From Xenorhabdus bovienii SS-2004 (GTDB lineage: Bacteria; Pseudomonadota; Gammaproteobacteria; Enterobacterales; Enterobacteriaceae): a stretch of DNA of 64,000 nt. Within the stretch, counting starts at the first letter, position 1. Each line of letters begins with the position of its first letter. Positions 16,382-24,492 of this stretch are shown here, one piece after another. The notes under the pieces are model-generated. The model saw only the letters and a program-made list of their open reading frames with translations, searched no databases and was not told where the DNA came from. Made by a program: the position numbers and the translations under genes. The stretch is taken from positions 1,984,001 to 2,048,000 of the forward strand of contig NC_013892.1 of assembly GCF_000027225.1 (NCBI RefSeq), given 5' to 3'.

Positions 16382-17011
16382 TTATCGTTTTCTACGGTAA
16401 ATTCGATGTTCAACCATTGTTCCTATAATGGTGATTTTTATCCGCTGATTATCTAAAATAGGATAATCATTATTTAATGGGATGAGTTCAAAGTGCTGTG
16501 TTCCATCAATATTTATAGTTATTGGCCTGTATTTTTTAAATGTTGCCTCCCGTTCATAGCTTGCTGCTACTACGAACTCTCCGGGATTGGGAGTAACTTC
16601 TGGATCGATAACAACAATATCACCAGCCTTAAAATCGGGTTCCATTGAGTCCCCGTCTATACGCAATGCAAATGCGCGTTCTGACCAATTCATATCGGTT
16701 ATAATGTGTTTTAAGTCATCGTAGCCGCGCATAGGAAAGCCTCTCGCTATCTTCCCTGCCTGTACGTAACTTATTAACGGCACTTTTCGAATGTTTACAT
16801 CACAAAGGGGCTGGAAATCACCACCTGTCATTAGCCATTCAGCATCGCATTTCAGGGCCTTGGCTATGCTTATTATATTCCGTGGCCTCAGAGTTTTCCC
16901 ATCTTCAATGACGGCCCAAGATTGCTGACTAATGCCAGCAATCATAGCCGCCTCCGCTTGAGTTAACTTTAACTCAAACCTTCTGTTCTTGACTCTATCT
17001 GCAAGACTCAT
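16382..17011 (-). CDS. CI-like prophage repressor (S24 family)
   Basis: 209 residues. N-terminal helix-turn-helix (residues about 5-60: LKLTQAEAAMIAGISQQSWA) binds the operators; the C-terminal LexA/CI autoprotease domain has the Ala-Gly cleavage site in SYVQAGKI (about residue 90), the nucleophilic Ser in DGDSMEPDF and the general-base Lys in ATFKKYR. So lysogeny should be RecA/SOS-inducible. It is transcribed away from cro, and its 108-base upstream interval holds the operators. Confidence 0.93.
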   Translation of the reverse strand: MSLADRVKNRRFELKLTQAEAAMIAGISQQSWAVIEDGKTLRPRNIISIAKALKCDAEWLMTGGDFQPLCDVNIRKVPLISYVQAGKIARGFPMRGYDDLKHIITDMNWSERAFALRIDGDSMEPDFKAGDIVVIDPEVTPNPGEFVVAASYEREATFKKYRPITINIDGTQHFELIPLNNDYPILDNQRIKITIIGTMVEHRIYRRKR

Positions 17012-17119
17012 AACCTCTCCTTTAATTAAAGTAGGATTCTTACAACAAAAACTGTATTTGACAAACAGTATAATGTGTTATTAAATACAATCAAATTTGT
17101 ATAAAGGAGATTTGCAAGG
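17012..17119. promoter_or_regulatory. cI-cro operator region (pRM and pR)
   Basis: Operator-like 18-mers at 17040-17057 (TTACAACAAAAACTGTAT) and 17085-17102 (ATACAATCAAATTTGTAT), plus an inverted repeat ACTGT-N9-ACAGT at 17051-17069. Rightward promoter: TTGACA 17058-17063, 17-base spacer, TTAAAT 17081-17086. Leftward: TTGATT (17094-17089), 16 bases, TATACT (17072-17067). The related sequences at pL support a shared CI/Cro operator set. Confidence 0.7.
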
Positions 17120-17320
17120 ATGGAAACTATATCCAAGCGATTAAAAACCAAACGACATGAGCTGAATATGACTCAAGCTCAATTAGCTGAACTATCTGGA
17201 ACAAGGCAACAATCAATTCAGCGAATTGAAGCTGGGATCACTAAACGCCCTAGATTTATTTTAGAAATTTCTAAAGCCTTAGATTGCGATCCATTATGGC
17301 TTCAATACGGCTCAAAATAA
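17120..17320 (+). CDS. cro: Cro-like repressor
   Basis: 66 residues, essentially one helix-turn-helix domain ([40 protein letters not shown]). Divergent from the CI-like gene, with AAGGAG before the start at 17104-17109. Acts as the lytic-side repressor of pRM and pL by family. Followed directly by a nut site. Confidence 0.88.
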   Translation: METISKRLKTKRHELNMTQAQLAELSGTRQQSIQRIEAGITKRPRFILEISKALDCDPLWLQYGSK

Positions 17321-17327
17321 TCGTTAT

Positions 17328-17359
17328 TGCTCTTTAACATCTCTGTGCTGAAAAAGCAC
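17328..17359 (+). promoter_or_regulatory. nutR: boxA and boxB antitermination site
   Basis: boxA TGCTCTTTAACA (17328-17339) and boxB GTGCTGAAAAAGCAC (17345-17359), a perfect 5-bp stem with GAAAA loop. It lies 8 bases after the cro stop, exactly as lambda nutR. Same order and nearly same spacing as nutL on the other strand. Confidence 0.9.
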
Positions 17360-17482
17360 GTCTACAAAATCACCTATCTTAGGATAGATGACAATTCTGT
17401 ATTTTTGTCAAACAAAATTTAACTTCGTAATTTTTGCGTATCGAACACGTCCGTTCGGCACGTAGAAAGGCCAATTCCAATC

Positions 17483-17824
17483 GTGAATATACATCCAATC
17501 CACAACGTAATAATGCCCGACGTTTACCAGTCGGGTGATGCCGAATTTATTCAAAAGATTCTATCCGCGATGAAACCAACCATGCGGGAGTATGCGAGAG
17601 ATAAATACGCCTACGTCTACAAACTGCGGCGGGATGAAGATCCAGTGTCATTTCGCCGGGATAACACCGGGGCTAAGGCCGCTAACACATGGCTCAGGCT
17701 GTATTTCAAAAAGCATTACAGATCGATGCAAGGTTATACAGAAGCGCCGTTGTTAGCCCCGAAAGCACAGCCAGAGGACAAGCCCAATTCAGGAGTTGTT
17801 TCAGGGCAAGGAGCCAGCCAGTAG
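17483..17824 (+). CDS. Early phage protein, unknown
   Basis: 113 residues from a GTG start. The middle is rich in Tyr, Lys and Arg (TMREYARDKYAYVYKLRRDE; NTWLRLYFKKHYRSM), suggesting nucleic-acid contact; the C-terminal 25 residues look disordered. First gene of the right operon after cro and nutR, at the position of cII in lambda, but I see no helix-turn-helix. The 173 bases that follow hold a possible 34-codon frame (ATG 17887) with a weak ribosome site that I do not annotate. Confidence 0.6.
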   Translation: MNIHPIHNVIMPDVYQSGDAEFIQKILSAMKPTMREYARDKYAYVYKLRRDEDPVSFRRDNTGAKAANTWLRLYFKKHYRSMQGYTEAPLLAPKAQPEDKPNSGVVSGQGASQ

Positions 17825-17997
17825 CACCGAAAATGGCTGTGTCTTCTGGCTGTGGAACGGAGCTTAGGGGATCACTAGGGCTGAGTATGAAAAAACAGCC
17901 AAGTGAGAATGATTATCAAAGTGGGGAAAAGCCAAAAAACTGGCAGTCACGAAAAGTACTAAATATGTACCCCCCTATTTTTTTTGGATAAATAAGA

Positions 17998-18828
17998 ATG
18001 AATCTCATTAAAAAAGCAGAAAAAATTATTGCAAGACGCAAGCAATTGATCGCTTGGAAACCAGCAAAAGCCGTTGCCGCACTGGTGAAAATCGGAATGA
18101 GCGAGAGCGAAGCAAAGGAGTTTGTGAATAAAAACTCACCGGAAAGGAAGCCACACAAGCCACACAAACCACACAACAGCCACGCAAAACCCGTGAATCT
18201 GGAAGCATTGAGCACTCACTACATCGTGGTTGGTGATTACGATTTGCTAGGCCTGAAACATCAGGATGCACTGATTGCCGCTATCCGAAACGGCAAAGGG
18301 AAGAGTTCATGGCGTGATGAATCAATGGCGGTAACCCTGTTCGGATTAGTCAAAGCGTATCCGATCATCACCACAGCCGAAGTAAACAAATTCCTCAACC
18401 GTGGCGCATTCATCGACAGCATTCCACTGTTCATTGACGGGGAGATGATAGGAGGTGAAGCGATGCCGTCAGCAGATAACGACAGCGTGAAAGACGTTTT
18501 TCGTGCGGTTAAGCAACTGAAAAAAATCACTGAACACTTAGCGGATACTGGCGCATTAACTCTCAATAAATACCTTGATCGCGTACCGACTGACGAAGAC
18601 GTCAAGCGCGCCGTTGGCATTGTCGCACCGGCAATAACAAACCCGCACTTCCATAAAATCGATTATGCGCGCCAGTACAGCAATATGCCTGCACACGAGC
18701 ACGCCGAAGACAGCAAGCGGATTATCAATGAGTGGAAAAACGAACTGAAAATCAAAGGAGGCAAGAAACCGAACAGCAAAACTTTGGCGAGTACGACTGA
18801 TTCGGATCTTGCGGAGGAGGCGAAATAA
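17998..18828 (+). CDS. Early-right phage protein, unknown
   Basis: 276 residues. N-terminal basic helical part (KAEKIIARRKQLIAWKPAKA), a short low-complexity Lys-Pro-His repeat at about residues 51-61, then a soluble domain (STHYIVVGDYDLLGLKHQDA; ITTAEVNKFLNRGAFIDS). It lies where lambdoid phages place a replication protein (O-like), just before a helicase and a primase, so an origin-binding role is possible, but I recognise no domain. It overlaps the next gene by one base. Confidence 0.6.
   Translation: MNLIKKAEKIIARRKQLIAWKPAKAVAALVKIGMSESEAKEFVNKNSPERKPHKPHKPHNSHAKPVNLEALSTHYIVVGDYDLLGLKHQDALIAAIRNGKGKSSWRDESMAVTLFGLVKAYPIITTAEVNKFLNRGAFIDSIPLFIDGEMIGGEAMPSADNDSVKDVFRAVKQLKKITEHLADTGALTLNKYLDRVPTDEDVKRAVGIVAPAITNPHFHKIDYARQYSNMPAHEHAEDSKRIINEWKNELKIKGGKKPNSKTLASTTDSDLAEEAK
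18148..18174 (+). repeat. Short 9-bp tandem repeat inside a coding region
   Basis: Three in-frame units of AAGCCACAC (third has one change) coding Lys-Pro-His. Typical slippage-prone repeat; changes in number would keep the frame. Confidence 0.85.
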
Positions 18829-19028
18829 TGAACACTTCATCTCAAAAAGATTATGGCACTAATACCGACTTATTCGCAACTTTATGTGGATCTCAGCAAC
18901 TTGTTGATGTTGCCATCACCCTGATTCGGGAAGGCCGGAATCTTGAAGCAGAGAGCATATTGCGCAGAGCGAATGTTGTTTCTGTATCCGCCATCGAGAA
19001 TCATAAAGCCGCTTTATTGGGCAAATAA
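18828..19028 (+). CDS. Small phage protein, unknown
   Basis: 66 residues, helical (LVDVAITLIREGRNLEAESI). Coupled to the previous gene by a one-base overlap (taATG) and with GGAGGAGG in the end of that gene as ribosome site. It resembles small helicase-associated proteins only in position. Confidence 0.6.
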   Translation: MNTSSQKDYGTNTDLFATLCGSQQLVDVAITLIREGRNLEAESILRRANVVSVSAIENHKAALLGK

Positions 19029-19039
19029 GGGGCGACTGA

Positions 19040-20119
19040 ATGCTAACCATTACCCCCAACTTTGCACAGGAACGCGCTTTAAACATGCTGCGTCAGGACT
19101 GGAAGCGCTTCAATTCTTTTATGGTGTATGCCCCGACAGGCGCAGGTAAAACCGGATTATCTGCCTTCATCACAGACGGTTTTATATCCAAGGGGATGAA
19201 GGTCATGATGATCTGCCCGTTCACCGTCCTGATCAACCAGACTGCCCAGCGCTTTATTGAGTATGGCTTGCCGGAGGATGAAATCGCCTATATCTGGCGT
19301 GACCACCCCAATCAAGACCCGTCAAAGCTGATTCAGATTGCGTCGGCTGACACGCTGATCCGCCGTGACTTTCCCGAAGACATTAACTTGCTGGTGATTG
19401 ATGAAGCGCACCTGAAACGCAAAAAGATACTGACAGAGATTACGCGGTTGACCTCTGAAACAGATTGCAAGGTTATCGGATTATCCGGCACACCTTTCTC
19501 GCCGTTCCTCGGTCACTATTATCAGAAGCTGATAAAGCCCACCACGATAAAAGAGTTAATCCAGCGTGGCGACCTGAGTCCTTACGAGTTTTACGCTCCC
19601 ACCAAGCCCGATTTAAGCAAGGTGAAGTCTGCCCGCAATGACGACTACGGCAGCGATTACAAGGAAGACGAGATAGCCGAAATCATGTGCGGGGCTGATC
19701 TGGTCGGGGATGTGGTCAGTAGCTGGCTCAAGCTGGGCGAAAATCAGCCTACTATCTGCTTCTGTGTCAATGTCAGCCACGCCAACTTTATCACGGTCGA
19801 ATTCAATCGCGCCGGGGTGAATGCTGAAATCATGACGGCCAACACGCCCCACGATGAACGGGATTTGATCATCCATCGGTTTGAGCAGGGTGCAACAAAA
19901 ATCATCGTCAATATTGGCGTTCTCGTGGCAGGTTTTGACAGTGATGTCCGCTGCATTATCTACGCCCGTCCCACCAAGTCGGAAATCCGTTGGTTGCAGT
20001 CAATCGGCAGATCGCTGCGTCCAGTCGATAACTTTTCAAAACTGTATACCGAATACCTTTCCAAAAGAAGCAGCTTACTTGCAGGCAGGGAAATCAAGGA
20101 GGCTAATCATGGAATTTAA
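19040..20119 (+). CDS. Superfamily 2 DNA helicase, N-terminal piece (split gene)
   Basis: 359 residues. DEAD/DEAH-type helicase with Walker A APTGAGKT (residue about 31), DEAH motif VIDEAH (about 118), GLSGTPF (motif III region), and the C-terminal RecA domain up to motif VI QSIGRSLRP (about 320). Right after motif VI the natural continuation is missing: the expected AIILDHSGSVHRLG sequence occurs 830 bases downstream in the gene at 20692. The last about 35 residues here (from VDNFSKLY) are probably not helicase. An HNH endonuclease gene lies between the pieces. It may act as a two-subunit helicase or be inactive. Confidence 0.85.
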   Translation: MLTITPNFAQERALNMLRQDWKRFNSFMVYAPTGAGKTGLSAFITDGFISKGMKVMMICPFTVLINQTAQRFIEYGLPEDEIAYIWRDHPNQDPSKLIQIASADTLIRRDFPEDINLLVIDEAHLKRKKILTEITRLTSETDCKVIGLSGTPFSPFLGHYYQKLIKPTTIKELIQRGDLSPYEFYAPTKPDLSKVKSARNDDYGSDYKEDEIAEIMCGADLVGDVVSSWLKLGENQPTICFCVNVSHANFITVEFNRAGVNAEIMTANTPHDERDLIIHRFEQGATKIIVNIGVLVAGFDSDVRCIIYARPTKSEIRWLQSIGRSLRPVDNFSKLYTEYLSKRSSLLAGREIKEANHGI

Positions 20120-20699
20120 AAAAGCCTTCTCGTGGCGTTCTGATGACATGCCCGAAACCACTGAGGCCGTTGTGTATGTATCCAGATGCGGCTCGGTGGT
20201 TAAAGCGGGTAGTTATCGTCTTTGGAACAAAAAGAATCAGTCCTATTCAGTTCGGAAGGAGCGGATATACCGACAATCAACCAACAGAGGCAAGGATGCG
20301 AAATCAAAAAACACCCGTTACGGTAAATATCAGCATGTTTGCATTAGGGATCGCTCGTATCAGGTACATCGCTTAGTTGCATTGGCTTGGATACCGAACC
20401 CCGACAATAAACCTCAGGTTAATCATACCAATGGAATGAAGTCGGACAATCGTGTCGAAAATCTTGAGTGGGTCACTAATTTAGAAAACAGGCGTCACTC
20501 AGGAGAGAAGTTATTCAGAAATATACCTCATGGTGAGCAGGTAGGAACAGCCAAGTTAACTGCTAAAGACGTCATTGAAATAAGAGAAAGGTTAAAAACT
20601 CCCTATAAGGGGCTTTGCCGTGACTTAGCCGCTGAGTTTGGTGTTGTCGCATCAACTATTACATGGATTAAACAAGGTGAGGTCTGGAAACATGTTTAG
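20109..20699 (+). CDS. HNH homing-endonuclease-like protein inserted in the helicase gene
   Basis: 196 residues. Middle HNH_3-type domain: HRLVALAWIPNPDNKPQVNH, NGMKSDNRVENLEWVT. C-terminal DNA-binding helix-turn-helix (LTAKDVIEIRERLKTPYKGL; AAEFGVVASTITWIKQGEVW) of the kind found in phage intron or free-standing homing endonucleases. ATG 20109 has AAGGAGG upstream, so it is translated independently; it overlaps the helicase N-piece by 11 bases and the C-piece by 8. I see no clear group I intron core, so a free-standing insertion is the simpler reading. Confidence 0.85.
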   Translation: MEFKKAFSWRSDDMPETTEAVVYVSRCGSVVKAGSYRLWNKKNQSYSVRKERIYRQSTNRGKDAKSKNTRYGKYQHVCIRDRSYQVHRLVALAWIPNPDNKPQVNHTNGMKSDNRVENLEWVTNLENRRHSGEKLFRNIPHGEQVGTAKLTAKDVIEIRERLKTPYKGLCRDLAAEFGVVASTITWIKQGEVWKHV

Positions 20700-21483
20700 A
20701 GTCTTGTTCAAAACGGCCTGTAAAGATGATATCGAGCATGTACGCGACATCATCATGAACCTTCACCAAGATAATGGTGACACTATTATTGTTTCTGACA
20801 ATGACTTACCAGCAGACATTGTTATCAATGTACCCAAAGTTCAGAAGAAAGCGGCCATCATTCTGGATCACTCCGGCTCTGTGCACCGTCTCGGCTACCC
20901 CGATGATATCGAATACGACGAACTGCCCAGCAAGAATGACGGCATGAAATCCAGTTCCAGCTACCGTGAGCAGGAGAAGCGGGAGAAGTTACCGAAAGAA
21001 TGCTCCTCCTGTCATTACATGAAGCCAGCAGGGGTCTATGTCTGCCCCAAGTGTGGCTTTAAGCCATTGGTGGGTGAAAACATTGATGTCGATACCAGCC
21101 GCACCATCCAGAAACTCAGTAAGAAAGAGCGTATCTACACCCAAGCCGAAAAGCAAAGTTTCTACTCGCAGTTGAAGTATTACCAGAACCAGCGCGCCTC
21201 ACAGGGTAAGACCATCAGTGACGGTTGGGTATCCAACACCTTTAAAGACAAGTTCGACGTTTGGCCTCGCGGTCTCCATGACACCCCACAAGAGATGACC
21301 CCCGAAGTCAGTAATTTCATCAAGCACAAACAAATTGCCTTCGCGAAATCCCGCAAGAAAGCGGAACAGGTGCAACCGCCCAGCAACGAGCAGCAGGAAA
21401 TGCGTCTTGAGGTTGCTCACCAAAAAGTGCGCGATATCCGTGAAAAATTAGGCAGATCATCACATCAGGGAGACAGGCTGTGA
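20692..21483 (+). CDS. Helicase C-terminal piece with zinc ribbon
   Basis: 263 residues. From about residue 53 on (KAAIILDHSGSVHRLGYPDD) this is the continuation of the SF2 helicase broken at 20.03 kb. A four-Cys zinc ribbon follows (CSSCHYMKPAGVYVCPKCGF, about residues 104-123), then a helical region (KSFYSQLKYYQNQRAS-like). The first 50 residues (from MFRVLFKTACKDDIEHVRDI) are not expected in an intact helicase and may come with the inserted DNA. The stop overlaps the primase GTG start (GTGA). Confidence 0.8.
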   Translation: MFRVLFKTACKDDIEHVRDIIMNLHQDNGDTIIVSDNDLPADIVINVPKVQKKAAIILDHSGSVHRLGYPDDIEYDELPSKNDGMKSSSSYREQEKREKLPKECSSCHYMKPAGVYVCPKCGFKPLVGENIDVDTSRTIQKLSKKERIYTQAEKQSFYSQLKYYQNQRASQGKTISDGWVSNTFKDKFDVWPRGLHDTPQEMTPEVSNFIKHKQIAFAKSRKKAEQVQPPSNEQQEMRLEVAHQKVRDIREKLGRSSHQGDRL

Positions 21484-22460
21484 ACAGAATAAATACGACC
21501 GATGCCGTTATTGGCCACTGGCCTAAAGTTTTCGAATACTACGGTTTACCGCCCGTGACAGGCAAGAAGCACTTTAAAGGAAAGTGTCCGATATGTAAGC
21601 AGATAGGCAAGTTTCGCATTGATGATCGTGACGGACGCGGAACATTCATCTGTACCTGCAATGCCGGGGACGGCTGGGCACTGCTCAGGTTGACGCAGAA
21701 AAAAGAATTTAAGGTGCTGGCGGATGAGATTGATCAGCTATTGGGTATTCAGCGCGATAAGGTCACACCCAAACCTAAAGCAAGCACGGTTGCAGATAAC
21801 CGCCAAAAGATAATCACCCTTTACTCACGCATGCCGGAACTGAAAGGCACCTCAGCGGAAAAATACCTTCAAAGCCGGGAGATTTACAGCCATCACCCCA
21901 TTGAGCAAATCCGCTTCTGTGAAAAGCAGCCGACCTATAAAGGGGATTATCAGGCGATGTGGGCATTAGCGACAGACTCACGCGGTCAATTGTGTTACCT
22001 GCACCGAACCTATCTGGACGGGGATCGGAAAGCGCCTTTAGATGTGACCAAGAAGATGATGTCGCTACAGGAAGCCAGTTATCTGGCGCACGCCGAATCG
22101 GTGGCTATCAGGATGTCGCCTGTGGATTCAACGCTGGGCATCGCTGAGGGCATCGAGACGGCACTGTCCTGCAAGCAACTTTATGGTGTGAATACGTGGG
22201 CAGTGCTGAATACGGCATTAATGAAGCGCTTTAAGGCTCCCCGTGGCGTTAAGCATTTAATCATTTTTACAGATATGGACTGGAACGCCGCAGGCCATGC
22301 TGCCGCGATGGAGTGCGCACATAAAAATTTATTGAGTCATAACGAGGTAGAAAAGGTCAGTGTTCGCTGGCCTGACCGTGACGATTTTAACGACATGCTC
22401 CAGAACGCGGACGAAGTCCGGCAGTTGGTATTTATGAAAAAACAGCGGGAGACAGCATAA
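21480..22460 (+). CDS. Phage primase: P4-type zinc finger plus Toprim
   Basis: 326 residues, GTG start overlapping the previous stop. N-terminal zinc-binding domain ([14 protein letters not shown] and [14 protein letters not shown], residues about 36-65), then a Toprim domain with [11 protein letters not shown] (about 225, acidic catalytic Glu) and [14 protein letters not shown] (about 262, DxD). Such proteins make primers for phage DNA replication; together with the helicase they form the replication module. Confidence 0.9.
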   Translation: MNRINTTDAVIGHWPKVFEYYGLPPVTGKKHFKGKCPICKQIGKFRIDDRDGRGTFICTCNAGDGWALLRLTQKKEFKVLADEIDQLLGIQRDKVTPKPKASTVADNRQKIITLYSRMPELKGTSAEKYLQSREIYSHHPIEQIRFCEKQPTYKGDYQAMWALATDSRGQLCYLHRTYLDGDRKAPLDVTKKMMSLQEASYLAHAESVAIRMSPVDSTLGIAEGIETALSCKQLYGVNTWAVLNTALMKRFKAPRGVKHLIIFTDMDWNAAGHAAAMECAHKNLLSHNEVEKVSVRWPDRDDFNDMLQNADEVRQLVFMKKQRETA

Positions 22461-22879
22461 TGCGTGATATTCAGATGGTATTAGAGCGCTGGGGGGCGTG
22501 GGCGGCTGATAACAGAGAGGATGTTAACTGGCCGTCTATTGCGGCGGGGTTTAAAGGGCTGATCCCCAGTAAAATCAAATCTCGGGTGCAGTGTTGCGAT
22601 GATGACGCAATCATTATTTCCAACTGCATGGCAAAGTTGAACCAAAAAAATAGCGATGCGCATGATTTACTGTTCGACTATTACGTATTCGGTAAAACGT
22701 TCATGCAATTAGCACGTGATCATAATTGTTCTGATGGGCACATCGGGAAGAAGTTACAAAAATCTGAGGGGATGATTGAGGGAATGCTGATGATGTTAGA
22801 TATTCCATTGGAGATGGATAAATGCGTCCAAAAAGAACCAATAAATATTAACCAGCATCAGTTGTGTAGTATTTTCTGA
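22460..22879 (+). CDS. Q: Antiterminator Q (late gene regulator)
   Basis: 139 residues. Q family of the phage_antitermQ type: starts [18 protein letters not shown], then [19 protein letters not shown], and a helix-turn-helix [20 protein letters not shown]. It modifies RNA polymerase paused at pR' so that it reads through the terminator into lysis and structural genes. One-base overlap with the primase stop (taATG). The expected late promoter and terminator lie immediately downstream. Confidence 0.88.
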   Translation: MRDIQMVLERWGAWAADNREDVNWPSIAAGFKGLIPSKIKSRVQCCDDDAIIISNCMAKLNQKNSDAHDLLFDYYVFGKTFMQLARDHNCSDGHIGKKLQKSEGMIEGMLMMLDIPLEMDKCVQKEPININQHQLCSIF

Positions 22880-22885
22880 AAATAA

Positions 22886-22983
22886 CTTTACGTACGTAAA
22901 AATAGTGTTATTGTGATAAGAGTGAAAGCAATGTCACACAGCTTATAGAATCAACAAGCCTCGCCCAGTGCGGGGCTTTTTGC
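22886..22983 (+). promoter_or_regulatory. Late promoter (pR') with terminator tR'
   Basis: Directly after Q: a promoter-like segment around TACGTACGTA (22891-22900) and TTGTGATAAG (about 22912-22921), followed at 22956-22983 by a rho-independent terminator (AAGCCTCGC / GCGGGGCTT, then T run). This is the arrangement by which Q controls late genes. The exact start site cannot be fixed by eye. Confidence 0.6.
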
Positions 22984-22996
22984 TATCTACTCGTAG

Positions 22997-23191
22997 TCAA
23001 TTTTCATTTTTATTCATCAGTAATTTCAGCGCGTCATTGAATGTTTCGCATCGTTCATCATAGACGCCGCGATATTCGGCGTTAAAAATATCCGACATCG
23101 CCTCGCCGATAGTCGTTTTATAAATCGGTGTGTTGTCATCCAATAACTGACAGATAGCGCGTCCAATCAGGGTGTATGCGTTCGTGTTCAT
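22997..23191 (-). CDS. Small phage protein, unknown (leftward)
   Basis: 64 residues (start MNTNAYTLIGRAICQLLDDN), helical, acidic. GAGG lies 6-9 bases before the ATG. It runs against the late transcript just after tR'. No family recognised. Confidence 0.5.
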   Translation of the reverse strand: MNTNAYTLIGRAICQLLDDNTPIYKTTIGEAMSDIFNAEYRGVYDERCETFNDALKLLMNKNEN

Positions 23192-23428
23192 GATAAACCT
23201 CGGTGATTAAAAATTAACCTCACTAATTTGATCCTCGATGATTAATTTATCAATACCGGATAATTGATCGGGGTCGGACAGCACCTTATATCACTGTAAA
23301 ATCAATTGGTTAAATATTATTTCGGGTGATATGAGCAGCACCTTGATCCCCATGGATAACTCAACCTGTCGGTGAGACTGACTAGTTCAAATTCAGGGCT
23401 GCGCTCCGGTGTGGCCTTTTTTGTATCT
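23192..23428 (+). other. Untranslated interval before tRNA-Phe
   Basis: No protein gene. GTGGCCTTTTTTGT at 23411-23424 recurs after the tRNA at 23525-23538 (GTGGCCTTTTTTGT), so the tRNA sits between two short direct repeats. Around 23333-23400 there is tRNA-like material (TTCAAAT loop-like sequence at 23385) that does not fold properly and may be a decayed tRNA. Confidence 0.35.
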
Positions 23429-23504
23429 GGAACTTTGGCGTAGAGGGTTCGCGCGGATGCCTGAAGAGCATCAGGACTCGGTTCGATTCCGAGAGGTTCC
23501 ACCA
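23429..23504 (+). tRNA. tRNA-Phe (anticodon GAA), phage-encoded
   Basis: 76 bases that fold as a complete cloverleaf: 7-bp acceptor (GGAACTT / AGGTTCC, one G-U pair), 4-bp D stem, anticodon stem GATGC/GCATC with loop CTGAAGA (anticodon GAA at loop positions 34-36), 5-bp T stem CTCGG/CCGAG with loop TTCGATT, discriminator A and an encoded CCA. It lies in the late region between Q and the lysis genes. The sequence differs from the usual host tRNA-Phe. Confidence 0.9.
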
Positions 23505-23563
23505 AATTATCGAAGGTCACTTAGGTGGCCTTTTTTGTTACCTACGCAATGAGGAAATTAACC

Positions 23564-23827
23564 ATGTACGCATTAAAGCTAATCACAGAAAGAAACGGTC
23601 GTTCAGTAGAAGAGTCATGGATCTTGGGAGACATGTATCGTCTGGAGTTTTTCCCGAAAGATGTCGCTGATAATGTTATTGCCCGTGTCGAGCATAGCCA
23701 GAACGGCAATCTGATTAATCACGACATCAAAAAAACAGACCAAGCCTACATTACCACTCTGACGGGTGACACTGTTCGCACGGTCTGTCGAGGCCGAAGT
23801 GGACTTGTAGCTGGTTCCATACAGTAA
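23564..23827 (+). CDS. Phage protein, unknown
   Basis: 87 residues from the ATG at 23564, which has GAGGAAATTAACC upstream. Mixed strand-like content (YALKLITERNGRSVEESWIL; MYRLEFFPKDVADNVIARVE), soluble. Found between tRNA-Phe and the lysis genes. No recognised family. Confidence 0.6.
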   Translation: MYALKLITERNGRSVEESWILGDMYRLEFFPKDVADNVIARVEHSQNGNLINHDIKKTDQAYITTLTGDTVRTVCRGRSGLVAGSIQ

Positions 23828-23879
23828 CCAATACAGAGCGTCTATATTTGGGCGCTCGATATTGCTTATTATCTAATTT

Positions 23880-23935
23880 GCCGCCGCAATCACTCCCAGT
23901 ACCTCCGTACCTCCGTATCTCCTATTGCGGTCGGC
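23880..23935 (+). other. Long hairpin upstream of a small coiled-coil gene
   Basis: GCCGCCGCAAT (23880-23890) pairs with ATTGCGGTCGGC (23924-23935), one bulge, with a loop holding a doubled GTACCTCC. It lacks a T run, so it is more likely a structured leader or a processing site than a terminator. Confidence 0.5.
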
Positions 23936-23961
23936 ATCCTATTAACTCACTCGTGAGGTGA

Positions 23962-24120
23962 ATGATGGAAAATCGTATTGAAGAACTGGAAAGAAAGGTT
24001 GTTGGGTTGGAAAAACAGCTCGTTGAAAAAAATAAATCTGCGAGCTGTATAATTGAAAATGATATGGCTATTCTGCGTAAATGTGATGGAAGGATTATTT
24101 TTCGCTTAGGGAAAATTTAG
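23962..24120 (+). CDS. Small coiled-coil phage protein
   Basis: 52 residues (ATG 23962, or 23965 after a doubled ATG), with TGAGGTGA as ribosome site. Heptad pattern NRIEELERKVVGLEKQLVEK followed by NDMAILRKCDGRIIF. Small proteins of this pattern are common near phage lysis genes; no function assigned. It overlaps the end of the convergent gene at 24095-24331 by 26 bases. Confidence 0.6.
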   Translation: MMENRIEELERKVVGLEKQLVEKNKSASCIIENDMAILRKCDGRIIFRLGKI

Positions 24121-24331
24121 TTATTTGTCCAACTAAGGCTATTGACTCTCGACTTGTTCCATCTTCATTGTTTTCTAAAACCTTATCGAACAATTTATAG
24201 AGCTGATCCAATTTTTCAGGCTCTTTGTTTGTGACCATCCCGGCCAAAATAGTGAACAGTACTGGAACTGCATAAGTCATATCTTCTAGATTAATTTCGT
24301 CAACTTTGATTTTTTCAAATTCGTAGCTCAT
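24095..24331 (-). CDS. Small phage protein, unknown (leftward)
   Basis: 78 residues, acidic (MSYEFEKIKVDEINLEDMTY; MVTNKEPEKLDQLYKLFDKV). Start near TGTGAAGGAT. It is transcribed against the late operon, as accessory genes often are. Function unknown. Confidence 0.5.
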   Translation of the reverse strand: MSYEFEKIKVDEINLEDMTYAVPVLFTILAGMVTNKEPEKLDQLYKLFDKVLENNEDGTSRESIALVGQITKFSLSEK

Positions 24332-24492
24332 TTTTTATCCTTCACAGAGGTAATCAGCCATCCCTCTATTGATTAGTTAATGTTTGGCTGATCTAACAAC
24401 ATACCTTAAGTATCAACTTATTACTTTTAACTAACTCACAGGGGCGACCATAGCTCACCCCACGGACGCCCATTGTTCAAATGGGGTGGAAT

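Noticed and set aside
17689..17991. 100-codon frame overlapping the gene at 17483-17824
   Set aside because: Overlaps most of a better-supported gene in another frame and lacks a ribosome site at its start.
18148..18185. CRISPR-like or regulatory direct repeats
   Set aside because: Only three 9-bp in-frame units without spacers, coding Lys-Pro-His; ordinary coding slippage repeat.
20030..20850. Group I intron in the helicase gene
   Set aside because: No recognisable conserved core pairing elements were seen by eye, and the HNH gene has its own ribosome site; kept only as a test in the finding.
23330..23402. A second tRNA gene before tRNA-Phe
   Set aside because: A T-loop-like TTCAAAT and a D-arm-like CTCA/TGAG pair exist, but acceptor, anticodon and T stems do not pair with correct spacing.
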